Shown: positions 25,291-34,024 of the stretch, piece by piece
Position numbering within the stretch: position 1 is the first letter of the stretch
Layout: each line of letters opens with the position of its first letter
DNA from: an uncultured Ruminococcus sp.
GTDB taxonomy: Bacteria > Bacillota > Clostridia > Oscillospirales > Acutalibacteraceae
NCBI GenBank assembly: GCA_902798755.1
Contig: CADBYC010000012.1
Span: 54,705 to 118,704 of the forward strand
DNA length: 64,000 bases
Reading direction: 5' to 3'
Notes under the pieces: model-generated
The model's input: only the letters and a program-made list of their open reading frames with translations
The model's database searches: none
What the model was told of the DNA's origin: nothing
Position numbers and translations under genes: made by a program

Positions 25291-26376
25291 TTAATCCATG
25301 TAGCCTTCCGCGCACAGCAGCTCAGCCATCAGGACAGCGCCGCCTGCCGCGCCGCGCAGGGTGTTGTGGGACATGCAGACAAACTTCATGTCATACTGGG
25401 TATCGGGTCTGAGTCTGCCGACGGAGATCGCCATACCGCCCTCGAGCATACGCTCGGACTTGATCTGAGGTCTGTCGGGCTCGGTGAAGTAATGCAGAAA
25501 CTGCTTGGGAGCTGACGGAAGCTCGAGCTCCTGCGCTCTGCCCTTGTAGTTGTTCCATACGTCGATGATCTCTTCGACAGTGGGCTTATCTTCGGTATCA
25601 AAGCTCATGAATACCGCCGCGGTGTGACCGTCGGAGACAGGAACGCGCAGGCACTGAGAGGTGATCGCGATATCGTCGGCGTTCACGATCTTGTCGCCTT
25701 CGATATGGCCCCACAGCTTCAAGGGCTCCTGCTCGCTCTTCTCTTCCTCGCCGCCGATATACGGAATGAGGTTATCGACCATCTCGGGCCAGCGCTCAAA
25801 GGTCTTGCCCGCGCCGGAAATCGCCTGATAAGTACAAGCGAGTACCTTGTTGACTTTATATTTATCCTTCAAGGGGTGGATAGCGGGAACATAGCTCTGC
25901 AGAGAGCAGTTGGATTTGACGGCGATGAAGCCGCGCTTGGTGCCCAGACGCTTTCTCTGCGCGTGGATGATCTGCGCGTGCTCGGGGTTGATCTCGGGAA
26001 CGATCATCGGAACGTCGGGTGTGCCGCGGTTCGCGGAGTTGTTGGAAACAACGGGGCACTCAGCCTTTGCGTACGCTTCCTCCAGCGCCTTGATCTCGTC
26101 CTTCTTCATATCGACCGCGCAGAATACGAAATCGACCTTGGAAGCGACAGCTTCTACATCAGCCGCGTCCATCATAACCATATCCTTGATGTTCTCAGGG
26201 ATCGGAGCGGTCATCGCCCATCTGCCCTCGACAGCCTCGGCGTAGGTCTTGCCCGCGCTGCGCTTGGAAGCGGCGATCGCGGTGACCTTGAACCACGGGT
26301 GATTTTCGAGCAGCAAGGAGAATCTCTGACCTACCATACCGGTAGCGCCGATGATTCCGACATTAAAGGTTTTCAT
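25291..26376 (-). CDS. asd: aspartate-semialdehyde dehydrogenase
   Basis: 361-aa enzyme reducing aspartyl phosphate to the semialdehyde for lysine, methionine and threonine. GATGMVGQRF at the N-terminus binds NADP, and the active-site Cys is in VKSNCSLQSY, with the later EGGMAISVGRLR region. The NCSLQ form and length are those of the archaeal/fungal-type Asd subgroup used by many Clostridia. First gene of the asd-dapA-dapB operon, with GGAGG upstream and a promoter about 50 bp away. Confidence 0.95.
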   Translation of the reverse strand: MKTFNVGIIGATGMVGQRFSLLLENHPWFKVTAIAASKRSAGKTYAEAVEGRWAMTAPIPENIKDMVMMDAADVEAVASKVDFVFCAVDMKKDEIKALEEAYAKAECPVVSNNSANRGTPDVPMIVPEINPEHAQIIHAQRKRLGTKRGFIAVKSNCSLQSYVPAIHPLKDKYKVNKVLACTYQAISGAGKTFERWPEMVDNLIPYIGGEEEKSEQEPLKLWGHIEGDKIVNADDIAITSQCLRVPVSDGHTAAVFMSFDTEDKPTVEEIIDVWNNYKGRAQELELPSAPKQFLHYFTEPDRPQIKSERMLEGGMAISVGRLRPDTQYDMKFVCMSHNTLRGAAGGAVLMAELLCAEGYMD

Positions 26377-26423
26377 ATCAAATTCCTCCCAAATTCAAAA
26401 AAGTAGTTGAGTTTTCACCTGAT

Positions 26424-26452
26424 ATAATATATTATATGATAGGTTGACTCAA
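26424..26452 (-). promoter_or_regulatory. probable promoter of asd-dapA-dapB
   Basis: Minus strand -35 TTGAGT (26447-26452), 17-bp spacer, -10 TATTAT (26424-26429), in an AT-rich divergent region shared with queA. No lysine riboswitch fold fits in the short leader. Confidence 0.55.
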
Positions 26453-26547
26453 ACAGAAGTGTCCTTTTTATCAATCTATAATATACCATTCTGTTGCTGA
26501 TTTGTCAATTTCAATTATGTAACAACTGTGATTTTTGAGGGATAAAT

Positions 26548-27573
26548 ATGAAAACAAGCGATTTTTATTATGATTTACCGCAGGAGCAGATCGCCCAGAC
26601 GCCCATCGAGCCGCGCGATCACTCCCGCCTGATGGTACTGCATAAGGACTCAGACGAAATCGAGCACAAGCATTTTTATGATATTATCGATTATCTCAAC
26701 GAGGGCGACTGCCTGATCGTCAACGATTCGCGCGTGATCCCCGCGAGGATCTACGGCTATAAGGAAGATACGGGCGCTAAGATCGAATTCCTTTTATTGA
26801 AGCAGATCAGCGGCAACCGCTGGGAAACTCTGGTAAAACCGGGCAAGAAAGCGAAGCTCGGCGCGAGGTTCATCTTCGGCGACGGATTGCTCAAGGCTGA
26901 GGTCGTGGACATCATAGACGACGGCAACCGTATCGTCGAGCTCGACTGTGACGAAAATATCTTCACGACCCTTGACAAGATCGGTCAGATGCCCCTGCCC
27001 CCTTATATCACCGAAAAGCTCGAGGATCAGGAGCGCTACCAGACGGTCTATTCGCATGAGCTTGGTTCGGCGGCGGCGCCGACAGCGGGTCTGCACTTTA
27101 CCAACGAACTGCTGGACAAGATCCGCGCAAAGGGCGTGAACATCGGCTACGTCACGCTCCATGTCGGATTAGGAACTTTCCGACCCGTGAAGGTGGACGA
27201 TGTGACAAAGCACAAAATGCACAGCGAGCATTACGAAGTGCCCGAAGAGACGGCGGAGCTGATCAGACAGACGAAAGCAAACGGCAAGCGCGTGATCGCG
27301 GTCGGCACGACCTCATGCAGAACGCTCGAGAGCGTCGCGGCGGAATACGGCGAAGTCAAGGCCTGTGACGGCTATACGGATATATTCATCTACCCGGGCT
27401 TTACGTTCAAAGTGCTCGACGGCTTGATCACGAACTTCCACCTGCCCGAAAGCACGCTGATCATGCTGGTGTCCGCGTTCTACGGCTATGATAAGACGAT
27501 GAAAGCGTATGAGGTCGCTGTCAGGGAAAAATACCGCTTCTTCTCCTTCGGCGACGCGATGGCGCTATTATAA
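26548..27573 (+). CDS. queA: S-adenosylmethionine:tRNA ribosyltransferase-isomerase
   Basis: 341-aa enzyme adding the AdoMet ribosyl unit to preQ1-tRNA to give epoxyqueuosine. The N-terminal [40 protein letters not shown] and [15 protein letters not shown] segments are all diagnostic. Length standard. GAGGG precedes ATG. Followed 18 bp later by tgt, the enzyme acting before it on the same tRNA, so the operon is a queuosine unit, although preQ1 synthesis genes are not nearby. Confidence 0.96.
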   Translation: MKTSDFYYDLPQEQIAQTPIEPRDHSRLMVLHKDSDEIEHKHFYDIIDYLNEGDCLIVNDSRVIPARIYGYKEDTGAKIEFLLLKQISGNRWETLVKPGKKAKLGARFIFGDGLLKAEVVDIIDDGNRIVELDCDENIFTTLDKIGQMPLPPYITEKLEDQERYQTVYSHELGSAAAPTAGLHFTNELLDKIRAKGVNIGYVTLHVGLGTFRPVKVDDVTKHKMHSEHYEVPEETAELIRQTKANGKRVIAVGTTSCRTLESVAAEYGEVKACDGYTDIFIYPGFTFKVLDGLITNFHLPESTLIMLVSAFYGYDKTMKAYEVAVREKYRFFSFGDAMALL

Positions 27574-28722
<1,149 letters not shown>

Positions 28723-28735
28723 TTTCACTTTATAC

Positions 28736-28764
28736 TTGCAAAAATCGGATTAACCTGTTATAAT
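28736..28764 (+). promoter_or_regulatory. yajC promoter
   Basis: -35 TTGCAA (28736-28741), 17-bp spacer, -10 TATAAT (28759-28764); GAAAGGAAG precedes the ATG at 28797. Confidence 0.78.
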
Positions 28765-28796
28765 GATTTGGTATTATTTTTGAAAGGAAGTTTGCT

Positions 28797-29210
28797 ATGT
28801 TTGGTAATGGCGAAGGCGCCGGCGGCAGCTGGTGGATCATACTTGTTTATATCGGCTTATTTGCCGTACTTTATTTCCTGCTGATTCGTCCTAATTCTAA
28901 GAAGAAGAAAAAGGAACAGGAGATGCGCAACAATATCGCGATCGGTGACGAGATCACCACGATCGGCGGTATCCAGGGCAGGATCATCGCTCTCAAAGAG
29001 GACGAGGACGCGTTTGTCATCGAGACAGGTCCCGACCGCACGAAGATGAAGTTCAAGAAATGGGCTATCTCGAGCGTAGATACCGTCAAGGATATCCCCG
29101 CTCCGACTAAGGAAGATAAGCTCAAAGAGTTACAGGAAAAGCGCGAGGCTAAGAAAGCCGCGAAGCAGGCTGCAAAGGAAGAAAAGGAAGCCCAGAAGAA
29201 CAATCAGTAA
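28797..29210 (+). CDS. yajC: preprotein translocase subunit YajC
   Basis: 137-aa accessory Sec protein. A Gly-rich N-terminus, one membrane helix (WIILVYIGLFAVLYFLLIRP) ending at RP, then the cytoplasmic domain with GDEITTIGGIQGRI typical of YajC. The C-terminal 50 residues are a Lys/Glu/Ala-rich extension, longer than in E. coli. YajC associates with SecDF; secDF is not in this window. It commonly follows tgt, as here. Confidence 0.93.
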   Translation: MFGNGEGAGGSWWIILVYIGLFAVLYFLLIRPNSKKKKKEQEMRNNIAIGDEITTIGGIQGRIIALKEDEDAFVIETGPDRTKMKFKKWAISSVDTVKDIPAPTKEDKLKELQEKREAKKAAKQAAKEEKEAQKNNQ

Positions 29211-29223
29211 TCGAATAATGAGG

Positions 29224-29260
29224 ATCACCCCTGCATAGAGTGTACAGGGGTGATTTTTTT
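29224..29260 (+). terminator. yajC terminator that abuts the next start codon
   Basis: Perfect 10-bp stem ATCACCCCTG / CAGGGGTGAT with an 11-nt loop, then seven Ts that run directly into ATG of the next gene. The AGGGGTG in the 3' arm is the only plausible Shine-Dalgarno for that gene. Confidence 0.85.
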
Positions 29261-29662
29261 ATGTCTGTTTCAAGTGATTCTAAGCGTATCATCAAAGCGA
29301 TATTGATCGGAATCCTATCCGCTTGTGTGAGCACAGCGCTGTTGACCTGTATCGTCGCTTTCATTCTGAAAATGACGTCGGGTATCCCCTACGGGATCAT
29401 TGATTATATCATGGTCGCGATAGAAGGGCTGGGGGTATTCATCGGCGCTTACATCGCGTGTATGATCACAAAAAGCAAAGGGCTTTTGATCGGAGCGTCG
29501 GTTGGCGGGATCGCGCTGATCATACTGCTGTGCTGCGGGATGTGTATCTCAGAAAGTCCGATCGGGATATTGACCGTGATACGCAGCGCCGTGCTGATCA
29601 TACTCGGTATCGCGGGCGGTATCTTAGCGGTCAACCGTAAAGAAAGAGTACGCATCAAATAA
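29261..29662 (+). CDS. TIGR04086 family four-helix membrane protein
   Basis: 133-aa protein with four predicted membrane helices (IIKAILIGILSACVSTALL, the IDYIMVAIEGLGVFIGAYIA region, LLIGASVGGIALIILLCC and SAVLIILGIAGGIL). This arrangement fits the TIGR04086 family, which is found after yajC in many Clostridia; its function is unknown. The start at 29261 is taken because AGGGGTG lies 8 nt before; a GTG at 29240 within the hairpin loop also opens the frame. Its expression may require read-through of the yajC terminator. Confidence 0.8.
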   Translation: MSVSSDSKRIIKAILIGILSACVSTALLTCIVAFILKMTSGIPYGIIDYIMVAIEGLGVFIGAYIACMITKSKGLLIGASVGGIALIILLCCGMCISESPIGILTVIRSAVLIILGIAGGILAVNRKERVRIK

Positions 29663-29686
29663 GAGGGCTGTACTTAGCCCTCTTTG
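29663..29686. terminator. bidirectional terminator, TIGR04086 gene / pseudouridine synthase gene
   Basis: Stem AAGAGGGCT / AGCCCTCTT; TTTG follows on the plus strand. The minus-strand gene's stop codon lies in the loop. Confidence 0.72.
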
Positions 29687-30549
29687 TGTATGATATTCAA
29701 AAACTCTGTCGGTATCTCTGTTGATAAAAGAATAGCTTCTTTCGTATCAGGATGGATAAAGCGTACCGACTGACAGTGTAAAGCCTGTCGTGTGATATAA
29801 CGCAGACTGCCGCCGTAGAGATCATCACCCGCGAGAGGGTGACGGATATGGCTCATGTGACAGCGGATCTGGTGGGTCCTGCCTGTTTCGAGCTTCATAC
29901 GGCACATGGTATGACCGTTACCGTGCGCGATCGGCTCATAGTGGGTCACGGCGCGATCTCCGTCAACACAGACACAGCGCTTGAGCTTGCTGTCGGGACA
30001 CAGAGCGATCGGCGCGTCGATCGTACCGCTCATTTCGATATTGCCCTCGCATACGGCGACGTATTCTTTCTCTACCGTCGGCTGTACTAATGAATAAGCG
30101 ATACGGTCTTTAGCGAGTATCACACAGCCTGAGGTATCCTTATCCAAGCGGTTCAGCGCGCGGAAGGTGTAGCCCTCTCCCCTTTGCCGCTGATAAAAGC
30201 TGACGATGTTCGCCAGCGTATCGAGCTGGTGTACCTTTGTCGGGTGTACAGGCATATCGTGCGGCTTGTTGACGATCAGCAAGCGTTCATCTTCAAAGAG
30301 GATATCCAAAGCTCCATCAACGGGCGTGATATCGCAGTTCTCATGAGGAAGCGTGACTTCTATCCTATCGCCGATGTGAAGAATATCATGCGAGCGCAGT
30401 TCCCTGTCACCGCAGAGGATACTGCCGCCGTCGTATTTGATGACGGTCAGCGAACGCGCGGATAAGCCGCATTTTTGGCGCAGGAAGCGCCTGAGCGTGA
30501 TACCGTCGTCAGCAGAGCCGACCGTGAACCTATAATATCCCAAAGCCAT
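29674..30549 (-). CDS. RluA-family pseudouridine synthase
   Basis: 291-aa pseudouridine synthase. An S4-like N-terminal domain (RRFLRQKCGLSARSL) precedes the catalytic domain with the nucleophile Asp in RALNRLDKDTSG and the LETGRTHQIRCHM segment of the RluA/RluC/RluD group. Target position in rRNA or tRNA cannot be told from the sequence. It overlaps the DUF1294 gene by 20 bp, so both are transcribed together. Confidence 0.92.
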   Translation of the reverse strand: MALGYYRFTVGSADDGITLRRFLRQKCGLSARSLTVIKYDGGSILCGDRELRSHDILHIGDRIEVTLPHENCDITPVDGALDILFEDERLLIVNKPHDMPVHPTKVHQLDTLANIVSFYQRQRGEGYTFRALNRLDKDTSGCVILAKDRIAYSLVQPTVEKEYVAVCEGNIEMSGTIDAPIALCPDSKLKRCVCVDGDRAVTHYEPIAHGNGHTMCRMKLETGRTHQIRCHMSHIRHPLAGDDLYGGSLRYITRQALHCQSVRFIHPDTKEAILLSTEIPTEFLNIIHKEG

Positions 30550-30808
30550 AGCGCAGTACCAAAAAGACGATGACCGCCTGTAATATCATGATCAGCGGGA
30601 TACCGACCATGAACTTCGCTTTGCGGGTCTTGTGGCGGATCAGCAGCATTGTCAACAGCATGGCAGGTGAACCGCCGAGCGCCGAGAGCAATAAGAGAGT
30701 GCGCTCTTTGACGCGCCGGTTACCTTTGACAGCGGCGGCTTTATCGTGAACGGTCACGATGACCGCAATCAGATTGATCAGTATCAGATAAATGATAAGA
30801 AATTTCAA
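30530..30808 (-). CDS. DUF1294 small membrane protein
   Basis: 92-aa protein with about three membrane helices and the DUF1294 signature: DKAAAVKGNRRVKERTLL, ALGGSPAMLLTML, RHKTRKAKFMVGIP. Function unknown; widely distributed. First gene of a two-gene unit with the pseudouridine synthase. Divergent from the GHL10 hydrolase, 20 bp away. Confidence 0.88.
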   Translation of the reverse strand: MKFLIIYLILINLIAVIVTVHDKAAAVKGNRRVKERTLLLLSALGGSPAMLLTMLLIRHKTRKAKFMVGIPLIMILQAVIVFLVLRYGFGIL

Positions 30809-30828
30809 AACTACCTCGGAGTGATTAA

Positions 30829-32025
30829 ATGTTCTATAAAAGAATTATACCGTATATCCTGTCGTTCGTGTTATTGAGCGGTTCTATCTACTATGTAGCC
30901 GACACGCAGGAAGTCGGCACGGAAAGTTCGGATAGTACGCCGACTCAGATCGCCGTTGAAAAGCCAACTCAAGAGATACGCGGCGTATGGGTGACCTATA
31001 TGACCTTGGACGTTTCGGGAAAATCGGATAAAGAATCTGCGTTCAAAGAAAAGATCGATACCGTGATCAGCGATATGAAAGACGCGAACCTGAACACGAT
31101 GGTCGTGCAGGTGCGGCCGTTCAGCGACGCGATCTACCCGTCGCGATACTTTCCGTGGTCGCATATCCTGACGGGTACACAGGGAGAGGACCCGGGATAC
31201 GATCCGCTCAAATACATCGTACAAGCCGCTCATGAGAACGAAATCATGGTGCACGCTTGGGTCAACCCCTACCGCGTGAGCACGAAGAACACGCCCGATG
31301 AGCTGAGCGACGATAATCCCGCGGTCAAAAACAGCGGGATGACGGTAGAAGTCAACGACGGCGTCTACCTCAATCCTGCCGATGATAACGCGATAAAGCT
31401 GATTGCGGACGGTGTGAGAGAGCTTGTCAGAAATTACGATATTGACGCGGTACAATTTGACGATTATTTTTATCCGCCTGACTGCGGTGAGTTTGATAAA
31501 GAGGATTACGAAAGGTATTGTGAATCCGCCGACTCTCCCCTATCTCTCGAGGATTTCCGCAAGGAGAACGTCAATAAAATGGTGCGGGCGGCGTATCAAG
31601 CCGTCCATCAGACAAAGCAAAACGTGATGTTCGGTATCTCCCCGCAAGGGAACTTAGGCAACAACGAGGGATTGTACGCCGACGTCAGGAAATGGTGCAA
31701 AGAGCAGGGCTATATCGACTACATCTGTCCACAGATATACTTTTCGCTGGACAATCCCGCCCTGACCTTTGAGGACGGATTGAGCGATTGGCTGAGTACG
31801 GAAAAGCATGACGATCTGTCGCTGTACATCGGTATCCCCGCCTACAAAGCGGGAACCGACGCAGACGGCGGGACATGGCTCGACAATGATGAAATACTGA
31901 AAACGGAAGTCGGGATATCGCGCGAGGTGAAGGCTGACGGCTTTATCCTGTACAGCTATGACAGCTTTCACAATGATGACAACGCACAAGAGGTGCAGAA
32001 CGTGATACGATATCTCAACGAATAA
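30829..32025 (+). CDS. GHL10-type (DUF187-like) family 10 glycosyl-hydrolase-like protein, membrane-anchored
   Basis: 398-aa protein with a signal/anchor helix at residues ~5-25, a short Thr/Ser-rich stretch, then a TIM-barrel domain of the GHL10 family (YngK-like). Recognisable parts: REIRGVWVTYM start, VVQVRPFSDAIYPS, VHAWVNPYRV, DAVQFDDYFYPP, FGISPQGNLGNN and GIPAYKAG. Such proteins are exported and thought to act on cell-wall or other glycans; the substrate is not known. RBS GGAGTGATTAA before ATG. It is followed by a 270-bp repeat-filled gap. Confidence 0.87.
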   Translation: MFYKRIIPYILSFVLLSGSIYYVADTQEVGTESSDSTPTQIAVEKPTQEIRGVWVTYMTLDVSGKSDKESAFKEKIDTVISDMKDANLNTMVVQVRPFSDAIYPSRYFPWSHILTGTQGEDPGYDPLKYIVQAAHENEIMVHAWVNPYRVSTKNTPDELSDDNPAVKNSGMTVEVNDGVYLNPADDNAIKLIADGVRELVRNYDIDAVQFDDYFYPPDCGEFDKEDYERYCESADSPLSLEDFRKENVNKMVRAAYQAVHQTKQNVMFGISPQGNLGNNEGLYADVRKWCKEQGYIDYICPQIYFSLDNPALTFEDGLSDWLSTEKHDDLSLYIGIPAYKAGTDADGGTWLDNDEILKTEVGISREVKADGFILYSYDSFHNDDNAQEVQNVIRYLNE

Positions 32026-32039
32026 ACATCTTAATCGGT

Positions 32040-32300
32040 TGAGATTGCCACATCGTCGTCGCGCGCCGTATTCGTAAGGCATATCCGGTTGGTATGCCTT
32101 GACCTCATGTGGCGACTCCTCCTCTCCCCAGCGTCCTCGTTGGCTGTGCTCGATGACAACGGTCAAGTGTGACCGCGTTGTCGTACTCGCTTTGCCACTC
32201 GTCCTTTCTCCAAAAGCAGGGCTTTTTGGAGCCTCGTTTATGGGCGTGTCGGGAACCCCTTTTGAGGGGCTTCGCAATGACTATTGAATGAAACCGGTTT
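32040..32300. repeat. mosaic of palindromic repeats
   Basis: No gene supported. 32053-32129 is an inverted copy of 33780-33856 (about 90% identical over 77 bp) whose centre is a hairpin with 8-bp arms AAGGCATA / TATGCCTT. 32210-32233 forms CTCCAAAA / TTTTGGAG. 32255-32268 forms CCCCTTTTGAGGGG. The right end (TTCGCAATGACT) resembles the CATTGCGAGG end of the 8601-8733 element, read in the other direction. Confidence 0.75.
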
Positions 32301-32301
32301 T

Positions 32302-33591
32302 TTATAGCAGTTCCCCTATACAATAGTCGTCAAAGGCTTCTTTGATACGAACATCATATATTTTACCGCTTTCGATTGCGCTGTCTTTGACGCGGATCTT
32401 CGTATAGTTCTTGGTATAGCCTTCCATAAAGCCGTCTTTCGACTTTGTTTCAAACAGCACAGGCTCGGTCAAGCCGACCTGACTTTGCATGAATCGGCGC
32501 TGACAGTCGAGCGTATGCGCGATCATGATATCGGCGCGCTTATGCTTTTCCTGCTCAGGGATATGACCGTTCATGCGGTCGGCGACAGTACCGTGACGGC
32601 GGGAATACGGGAAAACATGCGTTTTCGCAAAACCGATCCTGTCACAGAAATCAACGGACGCTTCAAAATCCTCGTCGGTCTCTCCGACAAAGCCGACCAT
32701 CACATCGGTCGTGATAGCGGGATTATCAAAAAGGCGGCGAATATCGGCAACGATACGCGCGTATTCAGCGGTATCATAATGGCGGTGCATGCGCTTGAGG
32801 GTGCTGTCACAGCCTGCCTGCAAAGACAGGTGAAAATGCGGGCAGAACTTCCCTTCCCCCGAGAGCTTCAAGAGGATATCCCCGGTCATGCGCTCGGGCT
32901 CGATCGAGCCTAAACGGACGCGCTCGATACCGTCGATCTCGCATACCGCTTTCACCGCGTCATATACATTCAGATCATCTTCCTGACCGTAGGCGGAGAG
33001 GTTGATGCCGACCAAAACGACCTCTTTAAAGCCGTTGTCAGCCAGCTCCCGCGCTTCCTGACGGATCACATCAAGGGGCTTCGAGCGGACTCTGCCGCGG
33101 GCGTAAGGAATGATACAGTAGGTGCAGAAGCGGTTACAGCCGTCCTCGATCTTGATACAGGCGCGGGTGCGCTCGTTGAACGCCTTGATCTGCATAGGCT
33201 CAAAGCCCTCGTTCTTTTCATGAGAATCAATACGGACGATGGGCTGTCGGGTCAATAAGAATTCGTCTAAAAGAGAAATGATATCTCTGCGGGCGGTATT
33301 GCCCATCACGATATCACATTCGCTGAAATCAAAATCATCAGCGCCCGCCGCCTGAGGCATACAGCCGCACAGAATGATGATACTGTTCGGGTTCTCACGG
33401 CGGATACGGTGGATATACTTGCGGTTTTTCGCGTCAGCGGTCGCGGTGACCGTACAGGAATTGACGATACAGATATCGCTGTCATTATAGCTTTCCGCTT
33501 TGATATAGCCTGCCTGATCGAGCAGCTCAGCCATCACCTCTGACTCATACTGGTTAACTTTGCAACCTAATGTAATGATATGATATTTCAT
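32302..33591 (-). CDS. mtaB: tRNA t6A37 methylthiotransferase MtaB
   Basis: 429-aa radical-SAM enzyme converting t6A-37 to ms2t6A in tRNA. Three parts: an UPF0004 domain with cluster cysteines (LGCKVNQYES, IVNSCTVTATAD, LCGCMPQ), a radical-SAM CNRFCTYC with the CIIPYARG continuation, and a C-terminal TRAM domain. Sequence follows the B. subtilis YqeV group rather than MiaB. Start at 33591 has GGTG 6 nt upstream. It uses the product of TsaB/TsaE (encoded elsewhere in the window). Monocistronic with its own promoter. Confidence 0.94.
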   Translation of the reverse strand: MKYHIITLGCKVNQYESEVMAELLDQAGYIKAESYNDSDICIVNSCTVTATADAKNRKYIHRIRRENPNSIIILCGCMPQAAGADDFDFSECDIVMGNTARRDIISLLDEFLLTRQPIVRIDSHEKNEGFEPMQIKAFNERTRACIKIEDGCNRFCTYCIIPYARGRVRSKPLDVIRQEARELADNGFKEVVLVGINLSAYGQEDDLNVYDAVKAVCEIDGIERVRLGSIEPERMTGDILLKLSGEGKFCPHFHLSLQAGCDSTLKRMHRHYDTAEYARIVADIRRLFDNPAITTDVMVGFVGETDEDFEASVDFCDRIGFAKTHVFPYSRRHGTVADRMNGHIPEQEKHKRADIMIAHTLDCQRRFMQSQVGLTEPVLFETKSKDGFMEGYTKNYTKIRVKDSAIESGKIYDVRIKEAFDDYCIGELL

Positions 33592-33621
33592 GCTTATCAC
33601 CAAATCTCAAAATCTCTATAC

Positions 33622-33650
33622 AGTATAATGATTTGAGTGAAAAATGTCAA
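33622..33650 (-). promoter_or_regulatory. mtaB promoter
   Basis: Minus strand consensus -35 TTGACA (33645-33650), 17-bp spacer, -10 TATACT (33622-33627), about 30 bp upstream of the ATG. Confidence 0.82.
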
Positions 33651-33679
33651 CAAGGCAAAATCCTTGAGCGCATTATCGT

Positions 33680-33919
33680 TTATACTAATCCTTGATAAAA
33701 AGATTTAATCAGATATTAGTGATATATTTCGGATAGCGCGACGGGAGACGCAGACAGGCTGGCGCCTGTCACTTCCGGTGGGGAGAGGAGGAGTCGCGGC
33801 ACGAGGTCAAGGCATACCAACCGGATATGCCTTCAGAGTACAGCGAACGACGACGACAACAAAGCTATACGAAATATAGCGCAATAGATGATATAGGTTT
33901 TTATTGAGGAGTAGTATTA
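33680..33919. mobile_element. MITE-like element, long copy with nested 77-bp core
   Basis: The left 92 bp (33680-33771) is identical to 53120-53211. Ends are imperfect inverted repeats: TTATACTAATCCTTGATAAAAA at left (read in two parts), and its inverse at 33898-33919. A perfect 7-bp hairpin GACAGGC/GCCTGTC lies at 33754-33771. Unlike the copy at 53 kb, this one holds about 110 extra bp, including 33780-33856, which is shared with 32053-32129. No ORF of a transposase; any movement would need one in trans. Confidence 0.72.
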
Positions 33920-33952
33920 CATGATACTATTGTTCGATCCTAATAGATAAAG

Positions 33953-33983
33953 CAAAGGGACAGACCGAAGCCTGTCCCCTTTT
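33953..33983 (-). terminator. terminator of the amylase gene
   Basis: Minus strand stem GGGACAG / CTGTCCC with GCTTCGGT loop, followed by TTTGCTTT, about 45 bp after the stop. Confidence 0.72.
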
Positions 33984-34024
33984 CTTTGTTTATTCAGTTG
34001 ATTTCAGATAGGATCTGAACGATC

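Noticed and set aside
26377-26547. Lysine riboswitch before asd
   Set aside because: Intergenic span is AT-rich, short and does not contain the conserved lysine aptamer helices.
31654-32277. 207-aa minus-strand open frame over the GHL10 end and the repeat gap
   Set aside because: Composition is Arg/His-rich, it runs through palindromic repeats and antisense to a well-supported gene, and no family is recognisable.
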